47,186 nt of DNA from Sphingomonas palustris (GTDB lineage Bacteria; Pseudomonadota; Alphaproteobacteria; Sphingomonadales; Sphingomonadaceae): NCBI GenBank assembly GCA_026225215.1, contig JAMFSI010000134.1:1-47186 (forward strand), read 5' to 3'. The position numbers and the translations under genes were made by a program. The first letter of the stretch is position 1; every line of letters begins with the position of its first letter. The notes below the pieces were generated by a model. The model ran no database searches and had not been told where the DNA came from. It worked only from the letters and a program-made list of their open reading frames with translations. Below are positions 7,174-15,025 of the stretch, piece after piece.

Positions 7174-8856
7174 CTAGGCTTCGCTGGCCAGCAGATCGCT
7201 GGGCTGGCCCGCAGCGTGTTTGCCGATCAGCCAGCCATAGGTCATACCGCGCGCATTGGAGATGCCGCTTTGCATGACCGCCCCGGTCTCCATCCGCGCC
7301 ATGGAATTGCCAGCGACGTAAAGCCCGGAAATCGGTTTATCGTCCCAGCCCAGCGCCTGGCCATGTTCGTCGGCGAGGATGCCCGCCGAGGTGATCGCGG
7401 TGCCGCCCATCCGCTTCATTTCGACCGCATAGAACGGCGCCTTGACCAGCGGTCCGAGGTTGGGATTGGGCTTGTGATAAGGATCGCCCGACATCCAGGC
7501 GCTCCACGGATGCGTGCCGCGGCCGAAATCGGGATCGACCCCCAACTCGGCGTTGCCATTGAAACTGGCAACGGTCGCATCGAGCCCTGCGGCATCGACA
7601 CCGATCAGCTTTGCCAGTTCCGCCAGAGTATCGGCTTGATGGCCGAGCCCCTCGGGCCAGTCCTGCTGCGGCATGATCGAGCCGAACGGATATTTCTCGC
7701 GCACCTGGCTGTCGATGATCGTCCAGCACGGGAAATTGGGATGGGTCTGATCGCCGCCATCGATAATATCGATGGTGTAATAGAACGAACGATAAAATGC
7801 CTCATTGCCGAAGCGTTTGCCCGCGCGATTGACGACGATGGTGTGCGGCTGACCGATCACCGGCAGCGCGGAGTTCCAGACCGGTCGGCCGTCTTCTTCC
7901 TCCATCCCCGGCACGGTAAAGCCCAGCGAAGTGATATCGGGCACGCTGGCGATCCGCGCACCGACCGGGCCGGCGAGCCGGAAGTTGGCGCCATTCACGG
8001 TCGAAAACACCATCGAGCCCAGTTCGAGTTGCTGGCTGAGCGTCTTGTTGTAATCCTGATTGCGCTCATAGCTGCTGACCGCGACGACGACGCCGCGACG
8101 GGCTTTCACGAAGACATCTTTGCCGTCGATCACCGCGCGCACGCCGACGACCCGCGCGCCATCGGCAATCAATTCCTCGGCATTGGCGCCGGTGTGCAGC
8201 GGGATGCCGCGGTCGAGCGCGCCCTTGACGAAATAGGCGGCGAGACCCGGGCCGAGGCAGCGCTCGTCGGCGGTCCGCCGCTCGGCCATGCGGTTAAAGT
8301 CCCACTTGGCGATATTGGCAGTGCCGCCCGCCTGGAACATGTCGTGATGCGTGAGGCCATAAGGCATCTGCGGCGAGATCCGGGTCTTTGCCTGCCATTC
8401 GCCCAGCGTCGCGGCGGGAAACGGTACGACTTCCAGCATGCGCCCCTCGGACACGGCATCGTTGCTGACGGTGTAATAATAATCGGGGCAATCGCGGATC
8501 GGCTCCATCTTCAGGCCGATCTGGTCCTCGAAATAGCGCAGTGCCAGCGGGGCATGTATCACCTTGTTGAGGATCGCGGCATCGCTGCCGTAATCCATCG
8601 ACAGCCGTTTGAGATAGCGAAAGCCGCTGTCGGACGAATCCTCGATACCGATCGCGGCCTCATGGTGATTGCCCGCCACCCAGACCTCGCCCATCGACAG
8701 CGCGGTGACGCCACCGACCTGGTCCGAGCGCTCCAGCACCAGCGCGCTGAGGCCGTGATCATGCGCGGTGATCGCCGCAGACAAGCCGCCGATGCCCGAA
8801 CCGATGGCAACGAGATCGGCTTCGAGATCCCATTTTTCAGGCAGATTGTTCAGCAT
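7174..8856 (-). CDS. FAD-dependent oxidoreductase, 3-ketosteroid-delta1-dehydrogenase / fumarate reductase flavoprotein family
   Basis: 560-residue flavoprotein. The N-terminal dinucleotide motif is VAIGSGIGGLSAA followed by LVLERSDQVGG; the mid-region has NRAGKRFGNEAFYRSF; the C-terminal FAD segment is SGLYVAGNSMARMETGAVM plus GMTYGWLIGKHAAG. This layout is that of 3-ketosteroid-delta1-dehydrogenase and related fumarate-reductase-like enzymes, which desaturate ring ketones or reduce activated double bonds. The second of two adjacent ATGs (8856) was chosen because GGAGAG lies directly before the first. It lies between a TauD/TfdA dioxygenase (41 bp upstream) and an SRPBCC protein (21 bp downstream), suggesting a catabolic route for a cyclic or steroid-like compound. 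The actual substrate is unknown. Confidence 0.82.
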   Translation of the reverse strand: MLNNLPEKWDLEADLVAIGSGIGGLSAAITAHDHGLSALVLERSDQVGGVTALSMGEVWVAGNHHEAAIGIEDSSDSGFRYLKRLSMDYGSDAAILNKVIHAPLALRYFEDQIGLKMEPIRDCPDYYYTVSNDAVSEGRMLEVVPFPAATLGEWQAKTRISPQMPYGLTHHDMFQAGGTANIAKWDFNRMAERRTADERCLGPGLAAYFVKGALDRGIPLHTGANAEELIADGARVVGVRAVIDGKDVFVKARRGVVVAVSSYERNQDYNKTLSQQLELGSMVFSTVNGANFRLAGPVGARIASVPDITSLGFTVPGMEEEDGRPVWNSALPVIGQPHTIVVNRAGKRFGNEAFYRSFYYTIDIIDGGDQTHPNFPCWTIIDSQVREKYPFGSIMPQQDWPEGLGHQADTLAELAKLIGVDAAGLDATVASFNGNAELGVDPDFGRGTHPWSAWMSGDPYHKPNPNLGPLVKAPFYAVEMKRMGGTAITSAGILADEHGQALGWDDKPISGLYVAGNSMARMETGAVMQSGISNARGMTYGWLIGKHAAGQPSDLLASEA

Positions 8857-8897
8857 CATCTCTCCATTTTTTGATTATCGACCTGAGTATTTGCCGG

Positions 8898-9710
8898 TCA
8901 GGCGAAGGCTTCTTCGCCCATCAGGGTCGTGCGATGCATCATGCGGCCGCTATCGAGGGGATAGGGCTCGGCCCGGTGCAGCACGCCCGTGTTATTCCAG
9001 ATCAGCATATCGCCAACCGTCCATTCATGGCGGTAGATAAATTGCGGCTGGGTCGCCCAGGCCAGCAATTCTTCGAGCAAGGCATCGCTCTCCGCGCGGT
9101 CAATCCCGACGACGTGGCTGGCGTGGCAGCCGATCACCAGGGATTTGCGCCCATCGCTATGCGTCCATACCAGATTATGGACTTTATCCGGCAAACCATT
9201 CCAATATTCGACGTTCTTGGGCGTTGCTTCCACGCCGCCGCGTTTCATCGACACGGGGACGCTATGCGCCATCTTCAGCCCGGCAATTCGCGCCTTCATG
9301 GCATCGGGCAGCGTCTCATAGGCGGCGTAAGTGCTGGTGAACTCGGTCTGGCCGCCGGTCGCTGACAGCCTGCGACCGCTCAGCAGCGACGCGAATACCG
9401 GCACGTCGTCATGCGTACCGTCGAGGTGCCAATTGAACGACCCCTTGAGATAGTCCGCCTGAGCATTCTCTCGGACGTCGAGCGTGATCTTGTGAATGCC
9501 CTTCTCGCCTTCCTTGCGCACCGTGCCGATCAGCCCCGCCAGTTCGACCTGCTGTTCGTCGGTCAGATTGATCCGGGGAAACACCAGCACACCGCGCTCC
9601 TGCAGCAAGCGGCGGATTTCCTGGGCAGTGGCAGCCTGGAGCAAGGTGGCAGGGTCGGTATGGATTTCCGTTCCGGTCCGTTCGGTCAGCTTTCTTGCTG
9701 CAAATCCCAT
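8898..9710 (-). CDS. TauD/TfdA-family Fe(II)/2-oxoglutarate dioxygenase
   Basis: 270-residue non-haem iron enzyme. The facial triad is visible: His95 and Asp97 in WHLDGTH and distal His245 in TGVLHRAEPYP; Arg260 in MMHRTTL would bind 2-oxoglutarate. The N-terminal ERGVLVFPRINLTDEQQVELAGLIG segment is typical of TauD/TfdA. The start MGFAARKLTER follows AAAGG with good spacing; 14 upstream codons to an earlier ATG are not supported. Such enzymes hydroxylate substrates to release sulfite, cleave aryl ethers or hydroxylate rings. It heads the run dioxygenase-flavoprotein-SRPBCC and lies 91 bp after the TetR gene on the same strand. The substrate is not deducible. It is not PhnY, as it is remote from the phosphonate cluster and in another operon. 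Confidence 0.86.
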   Translation of the reverse strand: MGFAARKLTERTGTEIHTDPATLLQAATAQEIRRLLQERGVLVFPRINLTDEQQVELAGLIGTVRKEGEKGIHKITLDVRENAQADYLKGSFNWHLDGTHDDVPVFASLLSGRRLSATGGQTEFTSTYAAYETLPDAMKARIAGLKMAHSVPVSMKRGGVEATPKNVEYWNGLPDKVHNLVWTHSDGRKSLVIGCHASHVVGIDRAESDALLEELLAWATQPQFIYRHEWTVGDMLIWNNTGVLHRAEPYPLDSGRMMHRTTLMGEEAFA

Positions 9711-9801
9711 GGCAATACCTTTCCCGCAGACCTCACCACCAAGCGTGCACATTATTATTGATACAGACTTAGGCTTTTAATGAAGCGGCGCCATCAGTGA
9801 G

Positions 9802-10491
9802 TCAAGTCAGGTCGCAACCAGCGATGAAGGCCGGAACCACGCGATCGACCCACTCTTCGCGTTCGCTGGCGCTTATCGCTCGGCCGCTGATCAGGGCGTT
9901 GATATACCAGCCGCGCAGCAGAAAAATGAAGGCCTCGGCGGTCGAACGAGAGTCGCGGCAACGTAGCGCGCCAGCATGCGCACATTGGTCGATAAACCAT
10001 GCCACCTGGGCGATGCCCAATTCGGTACGCTCGGCTGCCGCCAGCCCAAGCTCGGGAAACCGTTGAAATTCGCCGTAGATCAGCCGGTTTACCGCCAGCA
10101 GATCGCCTTCGAGGCTGATCCGCAAAGTCTTGTTGGCATAGGCTTTCAGCCCCGGCAGCAGTTCCAGCGGGCCATTGCTGGAGGTGAGCGCCGTCGCTGC
10201 GGCCAGGCGATCGACTTGTTGATGCATGATCGCCCGGAACAGCGCATCCTTGGAATGGAAGCGCGAATAGAGCGTCGTCTTCGAAACGCCCGCCATCTGG
10301 ATGATGTAGGACATCGAGACGCCGCCATAGCCTTTGGCAAGAAAGGCCTGCAAACCCACCGCGAGCAGGCGCGCTTCGATCTGTGCGACATCCTCCAGCG
10401 TGGGGCGGCCGCGCGTCCGTCTGCCAGTCTCCGCGATCCCGGCGATCCCGCCTGGCGCTTGCATACGATTTGCTACCGACACCGGTGACAT
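9802..10491 (-). CDS. TetR-family transcriptional regulator
   Basis: The N-terminal helix-turn-helix is clear: QIEARLLAVGLQAFLAKGYGGVSM, then IIQMAGVSKTTLYSRFHSKDALF, matching the TetR recognition helix pattern. The C-terminal ligand domain is of the AefR/YP_ type with LVEEAVRLIYGE-like sequence (NRLIYGEFQRFPELG) and FLLRGWYIN near the end. Two starts are possible: MSPVSVANRM at 10491 and MQAPGGIAG at 10464; the former is listed. It is transcribed toward the dioxygenase operon and away from the SnoaL/DUF1214 pair, with a 26-bp inverted repeat between them, so it probably represses both directions and itself. The ligand is unknown. Confidence 0.88.
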   Translation of the reverse strand: MSPVSVANRMQAPGGIAGIAETGRRTRGRPTLEDVAQIEARLLAVGLQAFLAKGYGGVSMSYIIQMAGVSKTTLYSRFHSKDALFRAIMHQQVDRLAAATALTSSNGPLELLPGLKAYANKTLRISLEGDLLAVNRLIYGEFQRFPELGLAAAERTELGIAQVAWFIDQCAHAGALRCRDSRSTAEAFIFLLRGWYINALISGRAISASEREEWVDRVVPAFIAGCDLT

Positions 10492-10570
10492 GTTGAACAA
10501 CGGCCCTTTCGTGCGCCTCAGCCAAGAACCTCTCCGGCCACGCCGCACTTTGCATCCTAAGGCTTGCCAA

Positions 10571-10596
10571 TCAAACAACATCGTATCATTGTTTGA
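10571..10596. promoter_or_regulatory. Putative TetR operator in the divergent promoter region
   Basis: Perfect 8-bp arms TCAAACAA and TTGTTTGA separated by 10 bp (CATCGTATCA). It lies 80 bp upstream of the tetR start and 72 bp upstream of the SnoaL-like gene, where a TetR repressor would be expected to bind. AT-rich compared with its surroundings. Confidence 0.6.
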
Positions 10597-10667
10597 AAAT
10601 TACGCATTTGGATCGAAGATGCGAGTGGACCGGATGCCTTATGGGCCAAGCCGGCGCAGGAGAGGCT

Positions 10668-11093
10668 ATGAGCGAGCAGAACAAGCAGGTCGTCCGCGCA
10701 TTCATAGAAGCCTTCAGCAGAGGCGATACCGAGGCTGCAGCAGCCTGCCTGGCGCCCGAGGCCGTGATCACCGCTCGAGGATTCGGCAAAATCTGCGGTC
10801 CGCGCAGCTATGAATTCATCGTCGCCACCACCGGCGCGTTCAAATCGCTTATTCCCGAAGGTCTGCGTCCGCAGTTCAGCTCGATCCTGGCGGAAGGCAA
10901 CCGGGTCGCGGCGGAATTCACCGGCGATGCGACGCTGGTGAACGGCGAGCGTTATTGCAACGAATATTGCATGACCTATGTTCTCGAGAACGGCAAAATC
11001 GTCAGCGGCAATGAATATTTCTGCACGATTCTGGCCGACGACAGAATCGGCCCGCTGCTGGCCGAGGTCGAAGGGCAGCGCGAGCAAGCCTGA
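10668..11093 (+). CDS. SnoaL-like / NTF2-fold protein
   Basis: 141 residues with the cone-shaped alpha+beta barrel pattern of NTF2-like proteins: an N-terminal helix EQNKQVVRAFIEAFSRGDTEAAAACLAPEAVIT, a middle section, then strands VAAEFTGDATLVNGERY and CNEYCMTYVLENGKIVSGNEYFCT. Members include SnoaL cyclases, ketosteroid isomerase-like enzymes and limonene epoxide hydrolase. The start at 10668 follows GGAGAGG; an upstream in-frame ATG at 10593 would lie within the operator. It is first of a two-gene unit with the DUF1214 gene (24-bp gap) and divergent from tetR. A role as hydratase or isomerase for an intermediate of the dioxygenase/flavoprotein route is plausible but unproven. Confidence 0.75.
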   Translation: MSEQNKQVVRAFIEAFSRGDTEAAAACLAPEAVITARGFGKICGPRSYEFIVATTGAFKSLIPEGLRPQFSSILAEGNRVAAEFTGDATLVNGERYCNEYCMTYVLENGKIVSGNEYFCTILADDRIGPLLAEVEGQREQA

Positions 11094-11117
11094 TTTCAGC
11101 ATTGGGGAAGCGGCCAG

Positions 11118-12371
11118 ATGGCATTCGGTGATTCGCCCTACGATCAGGATATGGCAACAGCGTGGGAGGCATTCTGCGATCGGCTCAAACAGGCCGGGGG
11201 TCGGGTGTTCAAAGACGCCAATCCCGCCACGGCATTGCAGCGGGTCGATGGCTTTCGTTATCTGACTCAGAACCTCAGCCAGGCATTCGACCTCGCGCTG
11301 GAGACGAAGGATCCGAAATTCCCTTCCTTGCTCGCGTTCTGCTCCCCCACCCGCAAGCTGGGGTCGGACAATGCCGATTGCGTTTATCTTCAGGCCTGGA
11401 TCGATGGCGATTCCGTCTACAAGCTGAGCGGGAAGAAAGGCACCGCGCGGATGTGGAACGTCACCGTGCAAGGGCCGCGCTCGGACAAGGCCTATGGCAA
11501 CAGCGCGCAACTGCACGAGCCCTTCGGCGACACGCCCGAGGCCAATCTGTTCGGCCATGAGTTAAAAACCAATTGGGACGGTTCGTTCGAGCTTTATATC
11601 GGCGGGGAGCAGCAGGGGCAGAATTGGCTGCCCACCACCAAGGGCTCGCGCAAACTGTTTCTGCGCCAATATTTCGACAGCTGGGATGAAGAAGCGGCGG
11701 ATTATCGCATCGAGCGGGTCGGGATGGATGGTCCACGCCCCATGCCCACGCCCGGACAGATGATCGAGGCGATGCAATGGGCCGGCGACTTTGCTTACAA
11801 TGTCGTCGATTTCTGGCCCGAATGGACCTGGCCCAGCGGCGAGGCGATCGATGCCGACGCGTTGAACCGCTACAACGGCAAGAATGTGACGCGGGGCGGC
11901 AAACAGATCTCGGCCGAGGCTGATGCTCTGGAACAGAAGCGCGGCCGGCTGGGCACGCAAATGCGCTGGGCCTTGCAGGACAACGAAGCGATCATCCTGG
12001 AATTCGACGCCGATGACAGCTTCTGGATGATTACCAGCGAAGCCATGTTCGGAAACAGCATGGACTTTCTCTATCGCAACGTCAGCTATACTCCCAGCCG
12101 CACCCGCGTCGATGCCGATGGCAAGGTTCGCCTGGTGCTGACCGCGCAAGACCCCGGCTATGCCAACTGGATCGACAATCAGGGCTATACTGCGGGGCTG
12201 CTGACCTTCCGTGCGGTGATGGCTGCCGCCCTGCCCGAACTGCACACCATGACGGTACCGGTCTCGGAACTGGAGCGCCATCTGCCTGGCAGCCCGCGTA
12301 TCACGCCGGAGGAACGGGTCGGGGAATTGCGCCGGCGATTTCAGGCGCTTCAGCGGCGTTACCGCATCTGA
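11118..12371 (+). CDS. DUF1214-domain protein
   Basis: 417 residues. The DUF1214 signature is NWLPTTKGSRKLFLRQYFD near residue 172, preceded by the WNVTVQGPRSDKAYGN strand region. The N-terminal 100 residues (AWEAFCDRLKQAGGRVF, GFRYLTQNLSQAFDLAL) and the C-terminal 200 (alpha-helical, WPSGEAIDADALNRYNGKN then PGYANWIDNQGYTAGLLTFR) resemble full-length members of this uncharacterised family, which often occur in steroid and aromatic degradation clusters. No signal peptide is seen. A GGGGAAG ribosome site precedes the ATG. It is convergent with the NPP gene, with a 60-bp gap holding only a weak 6-bp inverted repeat (12409-12426). The function is unknown; co-regulation by the TetR protein is inferred from position. 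Confidence 0.72.
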   Translation: MAFGDSPYDQDMATAWEAFCDRLKQAGGRVFKDANPATALQRVDGFRYLTQNLSQAFDLALETKDPKFPSLLAFCSPTRKLGSDNADCVYLQAWIDGDSVYKLSGKKGTARMWNVTVQGPRSDKAYGNSAQLHEPFGDTPEANLFGHELKTNWDGSFELYIGGEQQGQNWLPTTKGSRKLFLRQYFDSWDEEAADYRIERVGMDGPRPMPTPGQMIEAMQWAGDFAYNVVDFWPEWTWPSGEAIDADALNRYNGKNVTRGGKQISAEADALEQKRGRLGTQMRWALQDNEAIILEFDADDSFWMITSEAMFGNSMDFLYRNVSYTPSRTRVDADGKVRLVLTAQDPGYANWIDNQGYTAGLLTFRAVMAAALPELHTMTVPVSELERHLPGSPRITPEERVGELRRRFQALQRRYRI

Positions 12372-12431
12372 CGGCATGAGCGCAGGCGATCGTCGGATCA
12401 GTCGGACAATATTGAGCCGGCAATATCGGCA

Positions 12432-13814
12432 TCATTTCTCGGCGGCTGAAAGATCTAGTGGCGGCAACTCCGCGCCGGTTAACTTCACGCCGAGCACGGC
12501 AGCCAGCGTCGGCGCGATGCAGCGCATGTCGACGATACCGAGATCGCGCGCCTTGGGGATGGCATTGCCCAGCAGCAGCAGCGTCGAACGCATGCGCGGG
12601 TCTGCGGGAAAATAGCCATGCATGCCTTTATAGGGCGCGGGATCGATCACCACCGGCAAATTCGGGCCGCGCCAGGGCTGCGCCATCCAGCCGTCGGCAA
12701 GGTCGAGATAGAAATCCGCGTCCCGGTTGCCACCACCCTGGGCGATCGCGGCGCGGGTGATGATACGGGCGATACCATTGCCCGGATCGGCTTTGAGCCG
12801 GGTCAACAGGTCGGCGACTTTGGCTTTGAGCGCGGCGTCCTCGGGATGCGCCAGCACCACCGCGATCGATCCGCCGGAAATCCACGGCACTGCGTCCCAG
12901 TCGGTGATCTTCCAGCCGCCGCGTTGCGGGCCGGCATCGGCGCCGCGCACCAGCCCGGCATCGATGAACGCACGCCACAGATTCAGCGCCTTCGTCACCG
13001 GCGCGAAGCCGTGATCGCTGACCACGGCAATCACCGCGTCGGGATGGGCCGCCTGCTCGACCGCCACCAATTTTCCGACGATTGCATCGAGGCGCTCGAG
13101 CACCTCATGGGCTTCGGGGGTGCCGGGGCCGGCGTGATGCTGCATCGTGTCCAGCCCGGTCAGGTAAACCGTCAAGAAATCCGGGTGGTGCAACGCAATC
13201 AGCCTTATTGCGAAACGGCCTCGGATTTCGTCGCCGGCGATAGTGTCATCGATGCCGGCGGCATAAGCGCCTTCGCTCGCCTCCAGTTCGGGCAGCAGCC
13301 CGGGCGTGGCCAGCGCGGCGAGCAGCTTACCGTCGTCGGCATGGCCGGTCAGCCAGATCTGCGGCAGATTCCAGTCGATCGCGCGCGCGCCGACGCTGAC
13401 CGGCCAATGGACATTGCCGGTGCTGAGATGCGCGGCATGCGCAGCATCCCACAAGGTCGGCAATTTGATGTCGCTGGCATACCAATACCAGCCCTCGCGA
13501 TTGATTTGAGTGGGATCGAAAGTGAGATTATTGACGATTCCGTGCCGCGCGGGTGTCGCGCCAGTGATCAAGGTGGTGTGACTGGGGTAAGTGACGGTGG
13601 GCAGGATGCCGATCACGCCTTCGGCATAGCTGCCCTCGGTGAGAAACCGGCGGAGATTACCGACCTTTAGCCCCCGCGCCGGAGCATCGGTGACATCGCC
13701 CGGTCGCAGGCCGTCGAGCGAGATCAGCAGCACTGGTCGAGCGGAGACAGCGGTGCTCGCGCCCCAACTCACCGCTAGGGCCAATGCGAGCGCCATCACT
13801 TCACTCAAACGCAT
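12432..13814 (-). CDS. Exported alkaline-phosphatase-superfamily nucleotide pyrophosphatase/phosphodiesterase (NPP-type)
   Basis: 460 residues with a signal peptide (MRLSEVMALALALAVSWGAS, cleavage near STAVSA). The NPP catalytic set is visible: Asp34 in LLISLDGLRPG, nucleophile Thr75 in LPTVTYPSHTTLITG, the metal ligands in YLTGLDTMQHHAG, VSDHGFAP, and a C-terminal His in KGMHGYFP. NPPs hydrolyse phosphodiesters and some members of the superfamily act on phosphonate monoesters; phosphonoacetate hydrolase PhnA is a relative. It lies 35 bp downstream of the LysR gene in the same direction, so it probably shares its transcript and belongs with the phosphonate locus. A periplasmic role in freeing phosphonates from esters or lipids before uptake is inference. 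Confidence 0.82.
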   Translation of the reverse strand: MRLSEVMALALALAVSWGASTAVSARPVLLISLDGLRPGDVTDAPARGLKVGNLRRFLTEGSYAEGVIGILPTVTYPSHTTLITGATPARHGIVNNLTFDPTQINREGWYWYASDIKLPTLWDAAHAAHLSTGNVHWPVSVGARAIDWNLPQIWLTGHADDGKLLAALATPGLLPELEASEGAYAAGIDDTIAGDEIRGRFAIRLIALHHPDFLTVYLTGLDTMQHHAGPGTPEAHEVLERLDAIVGKLVAVEQAAHPDAVIAVVSDHGFAPVTKALNLWRAFIDAGLVRGADAGPQRGGWKITDWDAVPWISGGSIAVVLAHPEDAALKAKVADLLTRLKADPGNGIARIITRAAIAQGGGNRDADFYLDLADGWMAQPWRGPNLPVVIDPAPYKGMHGYFPADPRMRSTLLLLGNAIPKARDLGIVDMRCIAPTLAAVLGVKLTGAELPPLDLSAAEK

Positions 13815-13849
13815 AATCGAACTCCGGCGGTGCAGGTTTAGGCGAAGGA

Positions 13850-14827
13850 TCAGGAGGCAATCCTGGCAGGTCTGCCGCCCATCAGTTCGAGCGGAATCGG
13901 GCTCAGCGGTTCGAGCGATGTCGCGGCATTGAACACCCGGCGCATCAACCCGGAACGTCGCTGCTCAACCCCACATACGACATAGCCGGTCAGCAGCGAC
14001 GCATCGGGTTGGAACTCCGGTTCCAGAACCGCCATGCGCGAATCGAACGGGCACTCGGCCGAAAAGAACAGGCTGATCCCCAGCCCCAGCGCCACTGCTT
14101 CGCGGATCGCCTCGCGGCTGTGCAATTCGATGGTCCGGGGTGGATGGAGATCATGCGCGCGCAGCAGCGATTCGGTGGCGCCGCGGGTTTTCGAGGTCGC
14201 TTCGCGGATCAGCAGGCAATCCTCGGCCAGCGCGGACAGCGGATAGACCTGCTCGCGCGCCAGCCGGTGACTTGCCGGTACCAGCACCTTCAAATAATCG
14301 ACGAACAGCGGCCGATAGGCGAAGCGGGGGTCGATTTGCGGATCGCTGATGATCGCGACATCGGCGCGCGCTTCGATGAGGTGATCGAGCGTTTTCTGCG
14401 AGTTTTCGATCTGGACGATAACGCCCATGTCCGGCTCGGTTTGCAACATCGCTTGTACCAGCCGCGCCGCATAAGTCGGCGAGTCGGCGGCGATCCGCAG
14501 CACCGGTCCGTCGCCCGACGGCTGATTGCCCAGAAGATTGTCGATTTCGTCGGCAGTCGCAAACATGCGCTGAGTCAGCGCCAGCAATTCGGAGCCTGTC
14601 GGCGTCAGTAACAACGGTCGGCGACGGCCTTCGAACAGCGGCGTTCCGTGCCGCTTTTCGAGTGCCTTTATTTGTTGGGATAGCGTCGGTTGAGAAATAT
14701 TCAGACGACGCGCCGCGCGACTGAAACTTCCATCAGTGGCAACAGAATGAAATGCCCGCAAATGCTGATGGTTTACTGACAATTTTGTTATACCCGCAAT
14801 TAGCAGGAAGCCCCGTAATTCGCTCAT
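13850..14827 (-). CDS. LysR-family transcriptional regulator
   Basis: 325 residues. The winged helix-turn-helix (about 18-76) reads HLRAFHSVATDGSFSRAARR then ISQPTLSQQIKALEKRHGTPLFEGRRRPLLLTPTG, standard LysR sequence. The effector domain begins near VLRIAADSPTYAARL. The pattern resembles the LysR regulators found with 2-aminoethylphosphonate genes, but that is an impression rather than a search result. It is divergent from the TonB receptor with a 198-bp gap that holds a perfect TATAGAT-TTT-ATCTATA palindrome, and it precedes the NPP gene by 35 bp. It is the natural candidate to control the phosphonate operon in response to a phosphonate or an intermediate. The exact start is uncertain: MSELRGF at 14827 is listed, a shorter MET-less start is unlikely. 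Confidence 0.87.
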   Translation of the reverse strand: MSELRGFLLIAGITKLSVNHQHLRAFHSVATDGSFSRAARRLNISQPTLSQQIKALEKRHGTPLFEGRRRPLLLTPTGSELLALTQRMFATADEIDNLLGNQPSGDGPVLRIAADSPTYAARLVQAMLQTEPDMGVIVQIENSQKTLDHLIEARADVAIISDPQIDPRFAYRPLFVDYLKVLVPASHRLAREQVYPLSALAEDCLLIREATSKTRGATESLLRAHDLHPPRTIELHSREAIREAVALGLGISLFFSAECPFDSRMAVLEPEFQPDASLLTGYVVCGVEQRRSGLMRRVFNAATSLEPLSPIPLELMGGRPARIAS

Positions 14828-14866
14828 AGCAAATTCGTGTTGCGATTTTGTGACGCCCCTTAGCTG

Positions 14867-14883
14867 TATAGATTTTATCTATA
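14867..14883. promoter_or_regulatory. Putative LysR-type operator between lysR and the TonB receptor gene
   Basis: TATAGAT-TTT-ATCTATA is a perfect inverted repeat with 7-bp arms, containing the T-N11-A geometry of LysR boxes. It lies 39 bp upstream of the lysR start and about 140 bp upstream of the TonB gene, within an AT-rich block (14860-14910) that stands out in this GC-rich sequence. The AT block also contains possible -10 hexamers (TATATT). Confidence 0.55.
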
Positions 14884-15025
14884 GTTATATTAATGGATAT
14901 ATATTAGCCGCCACCTCCGAGTTTTGCCAGACGGCCTTCGCAATCGCAGCATCAGTCATTCGGCGACTCGCCGGGCCGGCCTGTGCTGCTGAGGCGACGA
15001 CGCATAGCCAACCCCGGGGGCGATA

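Noticed and set aside
6730..8874. Long 714-residue plus-strand ORF opposite the flavoprotein gene.
   Set aside because: It is an antisense shadow of a clearly conserved FAD enzyme, rich in Arg, His and Asp with no recognisable domain. High GC makes long antisense frames common.
10593..10667. 25-residue N-terminal extension of the SnoaL-like protein.
   Set aside because: It begins inside the putative TetR operator, lacks a ribosome site, and the internal ATG at 10668 has GGAGAGG at good distance.
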